Source of the DNA: Phycisphaeraceae bacterium
GTDB lineage: Bacteria; Planctomycetota; Phycisphaerae; Phycisphaerales; Zrk34
DNA: 64,000 nt
NCBI GenBank assembly: GCA_028282685.1
Contig: JANQHK010000029.1
Coordinates: 1-64,000, forward strand
Direction of reading: 5' to 3'
Under the pieces are notes generated by a model that ran no database searches, had not been told where the DNA came from, and saw nothing but the letters and a program-made list of their open reading frames with translations. Each line of letters begins with the position of its first letter. Position 1 is the stretch's first letter. This document shows, one piece after another, positions 47,581-57,876 of the stretch. Both the position numbers and the translations under genes were made by a program.

Positions 47581-49044
47581 TTACGGTATCCGGTAATCCG
47601 CCGTGCCCGACTCGTCCGTCTCCACATCGTCGTATTGTTTGTCTCCATGCCCGGCGTGGGCCTGCGGCATGACCGTCTTCACCTCCGCAATCGCCACCAT
47701 CGGCAGGTAGCGGCAGAACAGCAAAAACAACGTAAAGAACAACCCGAAGCTGCCCACGAGCATGCCCATGTCCACCCACGTCGGCATGAACTGCCCCCAC
47801 GAACTGGGCACGAAGTCGCGCTCCAGCGAGAGGATAATCACAAACCGTTCAAACCACATGCCCACGTTCACCGCGACCGCCACGCCCCACAACAACCAGA
47901 GATTCCGGCGCAGCTTGCCGAACCAGAGCAACTGCGGGATGAAACAGTTGCACGTCACCATGACCCAATAGGCCCACCCGGATTGCCCGAACGCGCGGTT
48001 GATGAAGGCGAACTGTTCGTTGGGGCTCTGCCCGTACCAGGCGATGAAGACTTCCGTGGCGTAGGCGTAGGTGACCATCAGCCCCACGCCGAGCAGAATC
48101 TTGGCCATGTTGTCGACGTGGCGCGGGGTTATCAGGTCTTTTAATCCGAACCACTGCCGCGCGGGAATGGCCAGCGCCAACACCATCGCAAACCCGCCAA
48201 AAATGGCTCCGGCGACGAAGTACGGCGGGAAGATCGTCGTGTGCCAACCCGGCACCTGCGAAACGGCGAAGTCGAAACTCACCACGCTGTGCACGGAAAG
48301 CACCAGAGGCGTCGCCAGAGCCGCCAGCAGCAGGTACGCCTTCTCGAAACGCTGCCAGTGGCGGTTGGATCCGCGCCAGCCCAGCGCCAGCAGACCGTAG
48401 ACGATCTTGCGGATTTTCGTCGTGGCCCGGTCGCGCAGCGTCGCCAGGTCCGGAATCATGCCCACGTACCAGAACAGCAGCGAGACCGTGGCGTACGTTC
48501 CCACCGCAAACACATCCCACAGCAGCGGGCTGCGGAAGTTCGGCCACATCGCCATCTGGTTCGGATACGGCACCAGCCAATACGCCAGCCACAGCCGCCC
48601 CACGTGAATGCCCGGGAACAGACCGGCACAAACCACGGCGAAAATGGTCATCGCTTCGGCGAAACGGTTGATCCCCGTGCGCCAGTTCTGCCGGAACAGG
48701 AACAGGATCGCCGAGATCAGCGTGCCGGCGTGGCCGATGCCGACCCAGAACACGAAGTTGACGATGGGAAAGCCCCACGCCACCGGCTGGTTGTTCCCCC
48801 AGACACCCACGCCCGACAGGATGAGGTACAAAATCAGCACACCCAGCAAACCGAGCAGCGCCATGCTGATGCCGAACGCGATGTACCAGGCGCGCGGCGG
48901 CTTGCGCAACGCCAGGTGCGTCACCGTTTCCGTCACCGATGCGAAATCCTGGTCGCCGGTCACCAGCGGCGCGCGGCGGCGCGGATCGTCAGCCAAGTTG
49001 GCGGACGCAGCATCTTGCAGGTTATCGGGCGTCAGCGTGGTCAT
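47581..49044 (-). CDS. actC: alternative complex III, NrfD-like membrane subunit ActC
   Basis: Quinol-binding membrane subunit of the polysulfide reductase NrfD family. The 487-residue protein has about ten helices: [40 protein letters not shown] (conserved quinone-site region with H-A-G), [60 protein letters not shown] and [18 protein letters not shown]. The start overlaps the actB stop (ATGA). Confidence 0.95.
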   Translation of the reverse strand: MTTLTPDNLQDAASANLADDPRRRAPLVTGDQDFASVTETVTHLALRKPPRAWYIAFGISMALLGLLGVLILYLILSGVGVWGNNQPVAWGFPIVNFVFWVGIGHAGTLISAILFLFRQNWRTGINRFAEAMTIFAVVCAGLFPGIHVGRLWLAYWLVPYPNQMAMWPNFRSPLLWDVFAVGTYATVSLLFWYVGMIPDLATLRDRATTKIRKIVYGLLALGWRGSNRHWQRFEKAYLLLAALATPLVLSVHSVVSFDFAVSQVPGWHTTIFPPYFVAGAIFGGFAMVLALAIPARQWFGLKDLITPRHVDNMAKILLGVGLMVTYAYATEVFIAWYGQSPNEQFAFINRAFGQSGWAYWVMVTCNCFIPQLLWFGKLRRNLWLLWGVAVAVNVGMWFERFVIILSLERDFVPSSWGQFMPTWVDMGMLVGSFGLFFTLFLLFCRYLPMVAIAEVKTVMPQAHAGHGDKQYDDVETDESGTADYRIP

Positions 49045-52000
49045 GCGTGATCTTCATTCGGCAATGTTCGATCTTCCATCTTTTCCACGTTCCGTATCCG
49101 TTTCATGTACTTCGTGCGCGGTTGGACGTTCAACTCGCCGAGAATGTCGTAGCTGCGCTGCTGGTGATGTAGCTTCGATACGCGGCTGTTTTTATCCTTC
49201 AGGTTGCCGAAGACGATGGCCCCGGTCGCGCAGGTGGCCGCGCAGGCGGGCGTGATCTCTCCGTCGCGCACGATCGCCGATTCGCGTTTGCCTTGTTCGT
49301 GTTCGACCTTGGCGGTGATCTTGGCGTCCTGGATGCGCTGCGTGCAGTAGGTGCATTTTTCCATCACGCCGCGCATGCGCACCGTCACCTGCGGGTTGAA
49401 CTGCATCTGCCGCACCGGATCGATCTTGTGCTGCTGCGCGTCGGGCGGCCCCAGATGAATCGCCGAGGCGTGGCCTTCGTTATGCGGCTTGACGTGGTAA
49501 TCAAAGTAATTGAATCGCCGCACCTTGTAAGGACAGTTGTTCGAGCAGTACCGCGTGCCGATGCAACGGTTGTAGACCATCACGTTCAGCCCCTCGGCAT
49601 CGTGAACCGTCGCCGCCACGGGGCAGACCTGCTCGCAAGGCGCGTCTTCGCAATGCTGGCACATCATCGGCTGATGCACCGCGCGCACGTCGGCCGACTC
49701 GGCATCGCCGGCAAAGTAACGATCGATGCGCAGCCAGTGCATCTCCCGGCCCATCGCCACTTCGTCCTTGCCGACGATCGGAATATTGTTCTCGGCCTGG
49801 CAGGCGATTACGCACGCATTACACCCGGTGCACTTGTTCAGATCGATTGACATCGCCCACCGGTAGTCCGGCTCGGGATCGCCGAGGTCCGGCTCGCCGA
49901 ACATGGTCAGCGGAACCGTTGTGCCGTGGCCGTGGTGGTCTTCGTGGGGGTGTTGGTAGTCGTGGAGGGTTTGTTCGCGGATCAGTTCGCCGACTTTCGC
50001 GCCCCGCCGCCGCATACCGACGATGTCGATGGCGTGGTGATCCTGAGTGGTGGCGAGTTTGTATTTCGGGCCCTTCTTCGAGATGGAAGTGATTTCATGC
50101 ACACCTTCACGCAGTCGAGCCATGCTGAAACCGACACCCGTGCCGACCGGTCCGGCGACCGTGCGCCCGTAACCCAGCGTCGTGGTGATGACGCCGTCTG
50201 CCTGACCGGGTAACACATACACCGGCAGTGCGAGTTTGATGTTCTCCGGCACTTTCGCCACTTCGATGTTGATCAGGTCCCCGTGCTCGACGTCCAGTTT
50301 CTTCGCATCAGCCGGGCTGACCAATGCCGCGTTGTCCCAGACGATCTTGGTGATCGGATCGGGCAGTTCCTGCAACCAGCCGTTGTCGGCGAATCGGCCG
50401 TCGTAGAGCGAATAGTCGGGGCGGATTTGCAACACCCACTTGAAGTCGGCATCGACGTTCGGCGTCTCAGGCCTTTGCCCCTCTTTGGCCACAACCACCG
50501 TCTTGAATTGACTGTCCGCAATCAAGCCATCGTGCAATGACTTGCGCCATGTCTTCTCATCGGGCAATTGCGGCTTCAACGTTTGACGCACGTGCTTGTG
50601 GCCAGTGTCGCGCGTAACTTTTTCGCCAAGCAAACCGGCGAGCAGCTCAATGACGCTGCGCCCGCCCTGCTCGCGCGGTGCGTCCTCGAAAATCGGGTGG
50701 ATCAACGGCTGCGTGATGCTGATCGTCCCGTCGTAACTGCGGCAATCACCCCATGCTTCCAGGTAATGCGCACGCGGCAACACCCAGTCGCACAACTGCG
50801 ACGTTTCATTCTCAGCATGCGTCAGATGGATCGTATGCCTGGCCCCGGAGATTCTTTCGCTGGTGCGTATCCAATCGTCATGCGCCGCGTTCCCCCCGAT
50901 CAGTAGAAGCGTATCGATTCCATCGGGAATCGTTGACGCAATACTGGAATCAGGATTCCGGGTATATGTCACCGTCTTACCGTTATTGCCGAGAAGTTGA
51001 TTAAGCTTCCAGGCCTGCAGAGCATGCGAGCCGTAAAATCCCGGGACAATCAGCGACGTGCCGCGGTGGTCCTTAATCGATTGGTATATCGACTCGGCGA
51101 CCTCATCCTCACACGGCCCGCCCCCATTGAAACGTTTGTGCAGTTGTTCACTGATCGCGTTGATGCGATAAGGAGAAGCAGCGTATCGCACATCCGCCAT
51201 CGAACCGGTCACGGTGTAAGTCGATTCGACGACGATGAGCTTGCTCATCCGGCCGTTGTCGGGATTGCGGCCGGCGGCGAACTCGCGCGCGTATTGCACC
51301 GCGTTCGGGTGCATCATCAGGAAATCATTGTCGATGCTGACGATCACCTCGGCCTTGTCAAAATGATAAATCGGCCGGAGCAATTTCGTCATTGACTCTT
51401 CGAAGTCCAGGCCAATGGGATTGGGGCCTTTGTGTACTGCTTCCCACGTCAGCCACTGCATCTTCGGCAGCTTGTTTTGCAACTGCTCGCGGAGACGCAG
51501 AACCGTTGGTGAAGATGTCGCTTCGCTGAGGACGACGAAGCCGACGCCCTGCTTTTTCTCCAGCTCGGCCATGCGCTCGGCGGACCATTTTCCGAACGCG
51601 CTCCAGGTCGACTCGGCCACCTTGTCGCCGGTGCGGTGCTTGACGTATTGCAGGCGATGGGGATTGTAGAGATCGAGTATCGAGGCCTGGGCGTAGAGGT
51701 CGGCGGCGCCGCGCGAGGCCGGGTGATCGGGGTTGCCTTCGATTTTGATGGGCCGACCGTCCACGGCAGTGACCAGCAGCGGCTTGGCCACGCCGGCCAT
51801 TTCGTAGGCGGTGGCGTACCGCTCGAACTTGCCGGGCACGAAGCCCTCCGGGCGCGCGGTGTACGGCGCGAGCTTGCGCCTGGGCCAACGGCGGCAGCCG
51901 GACAGACCGGCGAGCATCATCGACGCGCCCATGACGGCCAGGAACTGGCGGCGGTTGGGTCCGGTGAACTGCTCCGGCTCGTAACCGGGGAATTCATTTT

Positions 52001-52121
52001 CGACAAACGCGCGGAACTGCTCGGTCTCGGCCAGTTCTTCCAGCGAACGCCAGTACGCCGGGCCGGTTTGGCGGGTGTCGGGTTCGGATTGTCGATGGTC
52101 GGTTGTCACTGCGTTCTTCAT
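49041..52121 (-). CDS. actB: alternative complex III, iron-sulfur subunit ActB
   Basis: Large peripheral subunit, 1026 residues. A Tat-like signal lies unusually far in ([20 protein letters not shown], about 55-75). Residues about 80-720 resemble a molybdopterin oxidoreductase domain but are known not to bind molybdenum in this complex. Residues about 765-1000 form the four-cluster ferredoxin part: [59 protein letters not shown] and [11 protein letters not shown] with [11 protein letters not shown]. These match the three [4Fe-4S] and one [3Fe-4S] site pattern of ActB. It is the fusion form (ActB1 plus ActB2). Confidence 0.96.
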   Translation of the reverse strand: MKNAVTTDHRQSEPDTRQTGPAYWRSLEELAETEQFRAFVENEFPGYEPEQFTGPNRRQFLAVMGASMMLAGLSGCRRWPRRKLAPYTARPEGFVPGKFERYATAYEMAGVAKPLLVTAVDGRPIKIEGNPDHPASRGAADLYAQASILDLYNPHRLQYVKHRTGDKVAESTWSAFGKWSAERMAELEKKQGVGFVVLSEATSSPTVLRLREQLQNKLPKMQWLTWEAVHKGPNPIGLDFEESMTKLLRPIYHFDKAEVIVSIDNDFLMMHPNAVQYAREFAAGRNPDNGRMSKLIVVESTYTVTGSMADVRYAASPYRINAISEQLHKRFNGGGPCEDEVAESIYQSIKDHRGTSLIVPGFYGSHALQAWKLNQLLGNNGKTVTYTRNPDSSIASTIPDGIDTLLLIGGNAAHDDWIRTSERISGARHTIHLTHAENETSQLCDWVLPRAHYLEAWGDCRSYDGTISITQPLIHPIFEDAPREQGGRSVIELLAGLLGEKVTRDTGHKHVRQTLKPQLPDEKTWRKSLHDGLIADSQFKTVVVAKEGQRPETPNVDADFKWVLQIRPDYSLYDGRFADNGWLQELPDPITKIVWDNAALVSPADAKKLDVEHGDLINIEVAKVPENIKLALPVYVLPGQADGVITTTLGYGRTVAGPVGTGVGFSMARLREGVHEITSISKKGPKYKLATTQDHHAIDIVGMRRRGAKVGELIREQTLHDYQHPHEDHHGHGTTVPLTMFGEPDLGDPEPDYRWAMSIDLNKCTGCNACVIACQAENNIPIVGKDEVAMGREMHWLRIDRYFAGDAESADVRAVHQPMMCQHCEDAPCEQVCPVAATVHDAEGLNVMVYNRCIGTRYCSNNCPYKVRRFNYFDYHVKPHNEGHASAIHLGPPDAQQHKIDPVRQMQFNPQVTVRMRGVMEKCTYCTQRIQDAKITAKVEHEQGKRESAIVRDGEITPACAATCATGAIVFGNLKDKNSRVSKLHHQQRSYDILGELNVQPRTKYMKRIRNVEKMEDRTLPNEDHA

Positions 52122-52200
52122 TCCATCCGGACCTTCGCGGACTCAGGTCCGACTTGTATAAGCTCTTACTTCACACTTCTCATTTTTGACTTCACACTTT

Positions 52201-52872
52201 CTAGCGGTGGCACGTCGAGCAGTCGGTCAGTTGCCGGGTTGATTTCAGCGATTTATGGATCCGTTCGATTTCCGCTTGTTCTTCATCGGTGGCCATCGCC
52301 GGGTCCCATTCCATGTTGGTCACCTGCCCGCGCGGGCGGATGGAGGGGGTGGGATCGCGGTGGCAGTCCAGGCACCAGCCCATGCTCAGTTCCTCGGCCT
52401 GGTGAACCACTTCCATGCGGTCGATGCGCCCGTGGCACTCCAGACAACTGACGCCCTTGTTCACGTGGGCGGCATGATCGAAGTAGGCGTAATCCGGCAG
52501 ATCGTGCACCTTCACCCACTCGATGGGCTGGCCCGTCTGGTAACTTTCGCGCACTTTCAGCAGCTTGATCGACTTGGGGTGAATGTTGGTATGGCAGCTC
52601 ATGCAGGTGGCGGTCGGCGGAATGGCGGCGAAGGCGGCCTGCTCCACCGTCGTGTGGCAGTAGCGGCAGTCCATCCCCAACTCGCCGACGTGGATGGCGT
52701 GGGAAAACTCGACCGGCTGCTCGGGTCGGTAGCCGACGTTGATCGTCGCAGGCGAAGCGCCGTAGCCGACCAGCGTGATCAGGTAGATCGGCGCGGTGAC
52801 AGCGAGGACTCCGATCGCCGGAAGCAGCAGGTTCGACCACCTTGGAAAATGAAACTGACCGGATGAGTCCAT
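52201..52872 (-). CDS. actA: alternative complex III, pentaheme cytochrome c subunit ActA
   Basis: The 223-residue product from ATG 52872 has one N-terminal membrane helix (LLLPAIGVLAVTAPIYLITL) and five heme c motifs: CRYCH, CMSCH, CLECH, CLDCH and CSTCH, the number expected for ActA. Further histidines (EFSHAIHVGELG, YFDHAAHVNKG) supply distal ligands. It is the first gene of the operon, 45 bases from the predicted transcript start. An upstream in-frame TTG at 52887 is less likely than the ATG. Confidence 0.95.
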   Translation of the reverse strand: MDSSGQFHFPRWSNLLLPAIGVLAVTAPIYLITLVGYGASPATINVGYRPEQPVEFSHAIHVGELGMDCRYCHTTVEQAAFAAIPPTATCMSCHTNIHPKSIKLLKVRESYQTGQPIEWVKVHDLPDYAYFDHAAHVNKGVSCLECHGRIDRMEVVHQAEELSMGWCLDCHRDPTPSIRPRGQVTNMEWDPAMATDEEQAEIERIHKSLKSTRQLTDCSTCHR

Positions 52873-52921
52873 TCCACCACCGCTCAACAGTTGCGGGTGC
52901 GAAAGATACGGATGATGGTGG

Positions 52922-52949
52922 ATTGTAGCGGACTAAAAATCGCTGTCAA
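52922..52949 (-). promoter_or_regulatory. promoter of the act-caa3 respiratory operon
   Basis: Minus strand TTGACA (52944-52949, perfect), 16-base spacer, TACAAT (52922-52927), transcript start near 52915, about 43 bases before actA. Confidence 0.65.
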
Positions 52950-53068
52950 AGCGGTAAAACGTGGAGTTCAAGAGACATACGGGTGTTTTTGTCGCATTGA
53001 AGCCGCCGTCTGCTGCACGCACCGATTTCAATTGAAGCCGACGACTGGCCTTAGCCGTCCTGTCCATT

Positions 53069-54283
53069 ATGCTAGCACGCATGCCACCGCTTTTTGCTGC
53101 CGCTTTGATTGTGTTGTTCGAGATCATCGCGCTGGGCGCCATCTTCCCCGTGTTAGCCAAGTACGGCATCGAGCTGGGCGCAGCCCCGGCGGCGATCGGC
53201 TGGTGGACGGGCATCATCTTCTTCCTGCGCACCAGCCCGAAGATTGTCATGAACCCGCTCTGGGGCCGACTGTCCGATCGCATCGGCCGACGCGGCTCAT
53301 TGATGATCGCCACGGGCGGTTCGATCGTCGGCTCGATCCTCTGGGCGCTCAGTGAAAACGGTTGGGGCGGAAGCGGATTGATCTGGCTTCTGGTCTCGCA
53401 GGGATTTGTCGGGGTGTTCGGATCGCAGGCGGCATTGGTTTACGCCGTTGCCTCGGATGTCACCACGACGGAGAAGCGCGCCGCCGCACTGGGACTGCTC
53501 GGTGCGGCGTTCGGCATGGGGTTTATCGTCGGCCCGGCGCTGGGGGGCGTCATCGGCGAATCGCTGAGCTTTGCCGACGTCGGCTGGTTTTGCGCCGTTC
53601 TGCAGGTGCTTTCGCTGGGTGTTACGCTGTTCGTCTTGCGCGAAACCCGCCCGGACAATCATGACGCCCACAGCGATTTCTACCAGCCCACGCGATTGCG
53701 ACAACTGGCCATGCGACCGCACGTGTTCAAACTGCTGTGCGTGGTGATCGTGGCCACGGTGGGACTGAGCATGATGCTGCCCACCTTCGAAAAACTCACC
53801 GTGCTCTGGTATGAATTCGACGCCCGGCACACCGGCTACGCATTCAGCGTGTTCGGCCTGGCCGGGATCATCGTCCAAGGCGGGTTGATTCGTCCGATGA
53901 TCGCCCGATGCGGAGAAAAACCGCTGTTCGTCTTCGGCTCGGCGCTGCTGGCCGGAGGTTTCTTCCTGCTGGGGATGCACCCGGAGACGGCGTGGTTCTG
54001 GGTCGCGGTGGTGCTGATCGGCCTGGGCGCAGGATTCAGCCAACCGACCATGACGGCCATGGTCTCGCACCTGGTCGATCAATCCGAACAAGGCGCCATT
54101 CACGGGCTCAACCAGGGAGCGACCAGTCTCGGCCGGGGATTGGGATACTTGATGGGCGGTGGATTGCTGGCGATGGTCGGCCCGGCGATGCCCTACCGCA
54201 CCGCCGCGGGAATCGTCATCCTCAGCGCGCTGATGATTTTTGTGGTGAAGTCGAAACGGGATGAGAGTTCCTTGTCGAAGTGA
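53069..54283 (+). CDS. MFS transporter, drug-efflux type
   Basis: The 404-residue protein has twelve predicted helices. MFS signature after helix 2: NPLWGRLSDRIGRRGSLMIA (G-x-L-S-D-R-x-G-R-R). Motif C-like GAAFGMGFIVGPALGGVIGE in helix 5 marks antiporters (TetA/MdtG-type). The substrate is unknown. Two ATGs (53069 and 53081) are possible starts; neither has a clear ribosome site. The stop is immediately followed by the stop of the convergent DUF3179 gene, with no space for a terminator. Confidence 0.88.
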   Translation: MLARMPPLFAAALIVLFEIIALGAIFPVLAKYGIELGAAPAAIGWWTGIIFFLRTSPKIVMNPLWGRLSDRIGRRGSLMIATGGSIVGSILWALSENGWGGSGLIWLLVSQGFVGVFGSQAALVYAVASDVTTTEKRAAALGLLGAAFGMGFIVGPALGGVIGESLSFADVGWFCAVLQVLSLGVTLFVLRETRPDNHDAHSDFYQPTRLRQLAMRPHVFKLLCVVIVATVGLSMMLPTFEKLTVLWYEFDARHTGYAFSVFGLAGIIVQGGLIRPMIARCGEKPLFVFGSALLAGGFFLLGMHPETAWFWVAVVLIGLGAGFSQPTMTAMVSHLVDQSEQGAIHGLNQGATSLGRGLGYLMGGGLLAMVGPAMPYRTAAGIVILSALMIFVVKSKRDESSLSK

Positions 54284-55204
54284 TTACTGTCCACGCATCG
54301 CATGCCATGCGAAATGGAAACAGTGCACTTTGCTGTCCATCTCAACCACAGGATCGAACGGCTTGATCGGTGAATCTTCCGGCGCCACCGGCTCAACGGG
54401 GAATATGATTTTCTTTTCGCGCCAGTAACGGGCGAAGGGTTGTTTCTTGTAATGGCTGTCGAAATAATTGTTGACGCCCTGGAGGATCGTGGTATCCGGA
54501 TGGTCGGCCAGCCATTTTCCCCAGGTGTTGACGGTCATTTGCACAGGCGTCAGCTCCGCTCCGCGTTCCACCGCCGGGCCGGCGATCGGCTTGAACAGCA
54601 ACTGAGACCAGAGCGATTCATCGCGCGGCTCGGCGCGACGGTCGTAGAGCAACTGGTTCGAGTTATAGAGCAGACCCGACACGCCGAACTCCAGCGTCTC
54701 GCCGCCGGCGCGCCGGTCGAACACCACGGCCGAATCGCACAGTCCGTGATAAGTGACGGCAATGGGCACACCGCCGAGCGTATCGTTGATCACTTCGTGC
54801 CAGAACATGAAGCGTATCGGATAGGCGCGGGATTCGCCGTTGAGCGTCACGCCGATCACGCGGTCGGTATCGACGATGTACTTGCCCTTGTGCATGCGGC
54901 GAAGTCGGCTGTTAATCTCCCACATCTGCTCCACGGAAAGCGCCGCGGGCATCGTCAGGGCATGGACGGCGTCTTTGCTGAAGCCGCCGGCGACGACCAA
55001 GCGGCGCGGGACGGTGAGATTCGATAGATCGAAGCCGTAGGTCTCGATGTGCACGCCGTCGCCGGGCAGTTGGTCGCGTGCATACGTAAGCATGTTGACG
55101 GCCATCACGCCAATCCAAACCAGCAGCGCCAGCGGTACAAGGATTTTCACCCACCGGGAAAATTGGCGAAGCGGCGCATCCGTTGAAGTATCCGATTCGT
55201 TCAC
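54284..55204 (-). CDS. DUF3179 membrane-anchored protein
   Basis: The 306-residue product starts at GTG 55204, preceded by GAGG and only four bases after the ctaB stop. One N-terminal membrane helix (WVKILVPLALLVWIGVMAVN) is followed by a periplasmic domain with the family pattern: DRVIGVTLNGESRAYPIRFM, WHEVINDTLGGVPIAVTYHG, LCDSAVVFDRRAGGETLEFG and SGLLYNSNQLLYDR. The cysteine after TYHGL is conserved in the family. The function is unknown. Its tight coupling to ctaB suggests a link to oxidase or heme A assembly, which is inferred only from position. Confidence 0.85.
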   Translation of the reverse strand: MNESDTSTDAPLRQFSRWVKILVPLALLVWIGVMAVNMLTYARDQLPGDGVHIETYGFDLSNLTVPRRLVVAGGFSKDAVHALTMPAALSVEQMWEINSRLRRMHKGKYIVDTDRVIGVTLNGESRAYPIRFMFWHEVINDTLGGVPIAVTYHGLCDSAVVFDRRAGGETLEFGVSGLLYNSNQLLYDRRAEPRDESLWSQLLFKPIAGPAVERGAELTPVQMTVNTWGKWLADHPDTTILQGVNNYFDSHYKKQPFARYWREKKIIFPVEPVAPEDSPIKPFDPVVEMDSKVHCFHFAWHAMRGQ

Positions 55205-55208
55205 GGCC

Positions 55209-56138
55209 TCACCCCGCGATCAGTGTCATCCCCGACCGGTCCAGCACCATCAATCCCAGTAACAGCGGCAGGTACATCACCGAAGCGAAGAACAACCGGC
55301 GCGCCCGCTGATGATCGACCCGGCGGATCAACCCCCAGCCGAGCATCGTCATGTAGCCGCCCAGCGCCAGCGAACCGGCGGCGTAAATCCAGCCCGCGTC
55401 GCCGATCAACGTCACCCCCAGCGCCACCGGCAGCAGCGCCACGGCCCAGAGGCAGGCCATGCGTGCGGTGAGTCGTCCGGTCGGATCGATCGCCGGGAGC
55501 ATGCGGTAGCCGCCGCGCTCGTAATCGTCGCGATACATCCAGGCCAGGGCGAGAAAGTGCGGCACCTGCCAGACGAACAGCACCGCCGCCAGAATCCACG
55601 CACCCAGCGCCAGCGAACCGGTGGCCGCGGACCAGCCGATCATCGGGGGCACGGCCCCGACCACCGCGCCGGCGATCGTGTTGAGTGTGCTGCGCGTTTT
55701 CATCGGGGTGTAAATCAGGACGTACCAGACAATGTTGGCGGCGGCGAGCAGGGCCGGCAGCGCGCCGGTCGCCAGCGCCAATAGACCGACGCCGATCGCC
55801 CCGCACACCAAACCGTATGCCGTGGCATGGGTCAGTCCGATCAGTCCCGCGGGCAAAGGTCGGCCGGCGGTGCGCTGCATGCGCCCGTCGCGCTCGGCTT
55901 CCAAACATTGGTTGAGCGCGTTGGCTGAGAAAGCCGCCAGCGCCACGCCGATCACCATCGCCGTGAACACCGCTGCGTCGATCGGCCGGGGCGAAGCGAC
56001 GATGAAACCCGCCGCCGCGGTGAACACCACCATCGCACTGAGCCGGGCCTTGCCCAGTTCCAGGTAGATCGACACCAGCCGTAGCGACGAACGGGCGGGC
56101 GTGAAGCGGCGATTCGGGATGGCTTGAATTCGTGTCAT
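55209..56138 (-). CDS. ctaB: protoheme IX farnesyltransferase (heme O synthase)
   Basis: Converts heme B to heme O for the caa3 oxidase. The 309-residue product from ATG 56138 has about nine helices. Prenyltransferase motifs: SANALNQCLEAERDGRMQRT (N-x-x-x-D/E-x-x-x-D-x-x-M-x-R-T), RPLPAGLI, YTPMKTRSTLNTIAGAVVGA and WQVPHFLALAWMYRDDYERG. The frame continues upstream but overlaps ctaA on the other strand. It is divergent from ctaA, the next enzyme in the pathway, with 85 bases between. Confidence 0.95.
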   Translation of the reverse strand: MTRIQAIPNRRFTPARSSLRLVSIYLELGKARLSAMVVFTAAAGFIVASPRPIDAAVFTAMVIGVALAAFSANALNQCLEAERDGRMQRTAGRPLPAGLIGLTHATAYGLVCGAIGVGLLALATGALPALLAAANIVWYVLIYTPMKTRSTLNTIAGAVVGAVPPMIGWSAATGSLALGAWILAAVLFVWQVPHFLALAWMYRDDYERGGYRMLPAIDPTGRLTARMACLWAVALLPVALGVTLIGDAGWIYAAGSLALGGYMTMLGWGLIRRVDHQRARRLFFASVMYLPLLLGLMVLDRSGMTLIAG

Positions 56139-56223
56139 AACAAGATCGCCGATGCAGTCAATCGTAGAGCGGCCCCACACACGGGGCAAGTGGAATGTGG
56201 CAAGCCAACAACGAAGCCCTACA

Positions 56224-57618
56224 ATGGCGGAACCTGACATGACCGCAACAACCGACACATCAAATCCGCGCACGGGTTCGACGGCACTGGCCTGGGGACT
56301 GTCGACCGCCGCAGCCATGTGGGCCGTGGGGTACGTGTTGTATCTGCCGTTCGTCCGGGCGCCGGTATTGATTCTGCTGGTGACGTTGTTGGCCTGCCTG
56401 TTTATCAGCGGTTGGCTTTGGGGCAGGTGCACCGGCGGAACGTGGCGCGACTCGGCGTTGGCCGGGTTGGCCTGCGCTCTGCCCAATCTGCTGATGCTCG
56501 GTGCGGTGATCGCCGACATGCGCGAAGTGAATCCGCAACGCGCCGTGCTGCTGGGCGCGCAGTGGGCGGTGGGCTCGGTCGCCGTTTCGGTCGGGCTGAT
56601 GCTCCTCGGCGCGGCGCTGGGCAAGAACCGGAACCGCAACGCCAGGCCAATCATCACCGGCCCGTTCCTTTTAAGCATCGCCACGGCCGCGGCGGCGGGG
56701 TTGCTCGTCCTCTCCGGCGGGCTGGTCACCGGGCACGATGCGGGACTGGCCGTGCCCGACTGGCCCGGCAGTTTCACCCACAACATGTTCCTCCTGCCGC
56801 TCAACCGCATGGTCGGCGGCGTCTACTACGAACACAGCCATCGGCTCGTCGGTACGCTCGTCGGCCTGATGAGCATCGTGCTTCTGGTGCAACTGTTTCA
56901 ACATCGCGCGCCGCGCTGGCTGAAGCATCTCAGCATCGCGGTGCTGACCGCGGTGATCGTGCAGGGCGTGCTCGGCGGGTTGCGCGTGATTATGGCGAAA
57001 GTCGATCCTGCGGCACAACAGGTCATCGAAATCTCAACGCCGGAAGACGAAACCGCACTGAGCGAAGCGTTGCGCGTCATCCACGGCGTGGTGGGACAGC
57101 TCATCCTCGCCGCACTGGCGGGAATCGCCACGGCGATGTCGGCCATGTGGCGCAGCGCCCTTTCCCCTCGCTCCGCCGCCTCCGCTTCACTGGAACGCAA
57201 GCTCGGGGTGATCCTGATCGTCGCGTTGATCGTGCAACTGATCCTCGGCGCCTTGCAGCGTCACGCGCAGGCGCTACTGCTGACGCACATCAGTTTCGCG
57301 GTCGTGGTGTTGGCCCTGGCGCTGGCCGCGGGATTGCGGGCGTGGGGCATCTACGGGCAGGAGATTCCGACGCTGCGGCGCACGGGCTTATGGCTGACGG
57401 CCTCCTCGGTGTTGCAGGTGTTGCTGGGGCTGGCCGCTCTGGCCGTGATCAGTAACGAATCCGTCTCGCTGGTCCTCAACGCCATCATCACGACCGTCCA
57501 CCAGTTCGTCGGAGCGCTGATGTTGATCCTGGCTGTCGTGCAGACGATGTGGTGCTATCGTCTGTTGACGCCGGCGGAGGAAGCGCCAATTGAAGGGGTG
57601 CCACGGACAGCGCAGTGA
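56224..57618 (+). CDS. ctaA: heme A synthase
   Basis: Oxidises heme O to heme A. The 464-residue product from ATG 56224 (alternative ATG 56239, which suits a TACAAT box at 56219-56224) has about ten or eleven helices. CtaA landmarks: LVLSGGLVTGHDAGLAVPDWPGSF, YYEHSHRLVGTLVGLMSIVL (heme-ligand His pair), ALRVIHGVVGQLILA, LTHISFAVVVLALA and VHQFVGALMLILAVVQTMW. Four extra N-terminal helices (about 25-130) precede the usual eight, and a loop with EISTPEDETALSEA lies between the halves. Divergent from ctaB. Confidence 0.93.
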   Translation: MAEPDMTATTDTSNPRTGSTALAWGLSTAAAMWAVGYVLYLPFVRAPVLILLVTLLACLFISGWLWGRCTGGTWRDSALAGLACALPNLLMLGAVIADMREVNPQRAVLLGAQWAVGSVAVSVGLMLLGAALGKNRNRNARPIITGPFLLSIATAAAAGLLVLSGGLVTGHDAGLAVPDWPGSFTHNMFLLPLNRMVGGVYYEHSHRLVGTLVGLMSIVLLVQLFQHRAPRWLKHLSIAVLTAVIVQGVLGGLRVIMAKVDPAAQQVIEISTPEDETALSEALRVIHGVVGQLILAALAGIATAMSAMWRSALSPRSAASASLERKLGVILIVALIVQLILGALQRHAQALLLTHISFAVVVLALALAAGLRAWGIYGQEIPTLRRTGLWLTASSVLQVLLGLAALAVISNESVSLVLNAIITTVHQFVGALMLILAVVQTMWCYRLLTPAEEAPIEGVPRTAQ

Positions 57619-57673
57619 GGAGTGAAGCGACGAACGGAGCCGTCCATGCATGGTGAATAACTTGTATCAATTC

Positions 57674-57774
57674 GGGGTGCCCCACTTTCGCCCTGAGCGA
57701 AGCCGAAGGGCAAAGTGGGCAACGTCCTGACGTCAATCCACCCACCTTGCCCTTCGGGCGAAGGTGGGGCACCC
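57674..57774. repeat. two-hairpin palindromic repeat, copy C
   Basis: The best-preserved copy. Left hairpin CCCACTTT ... AAAGTGGG (57681-57688 with 57712-57719), right hairpin CCCACCTTGCCC ... GGGC(g)AAGGTGGG (57741-57752 with 57756-57768). Outer ends GGGGTGCCCC and GGGGCACCC form a third, enclosing stem, so the whole can fold as a three-way structure. It lies between ctaA and the aldo/keto reductase gene. Confidence 0.85.
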
Positions 57775-57876
57775 GATACCCGACGAAACTTGACTCAGAT
57801 CAATGCCCCGCCCGAACAGACGGCCTAAACTGTCAGCAAATCGTTTCGTCCAACATCGACTTAAAAACCACAGGCC

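Noticed and set aside
49041-52121. Molybdopterin oxidoreductase for an anaerobic respiration
   Set aside because: The neighbours are the complete act gene order; this domain in ActB is known not to carry molybdenum.
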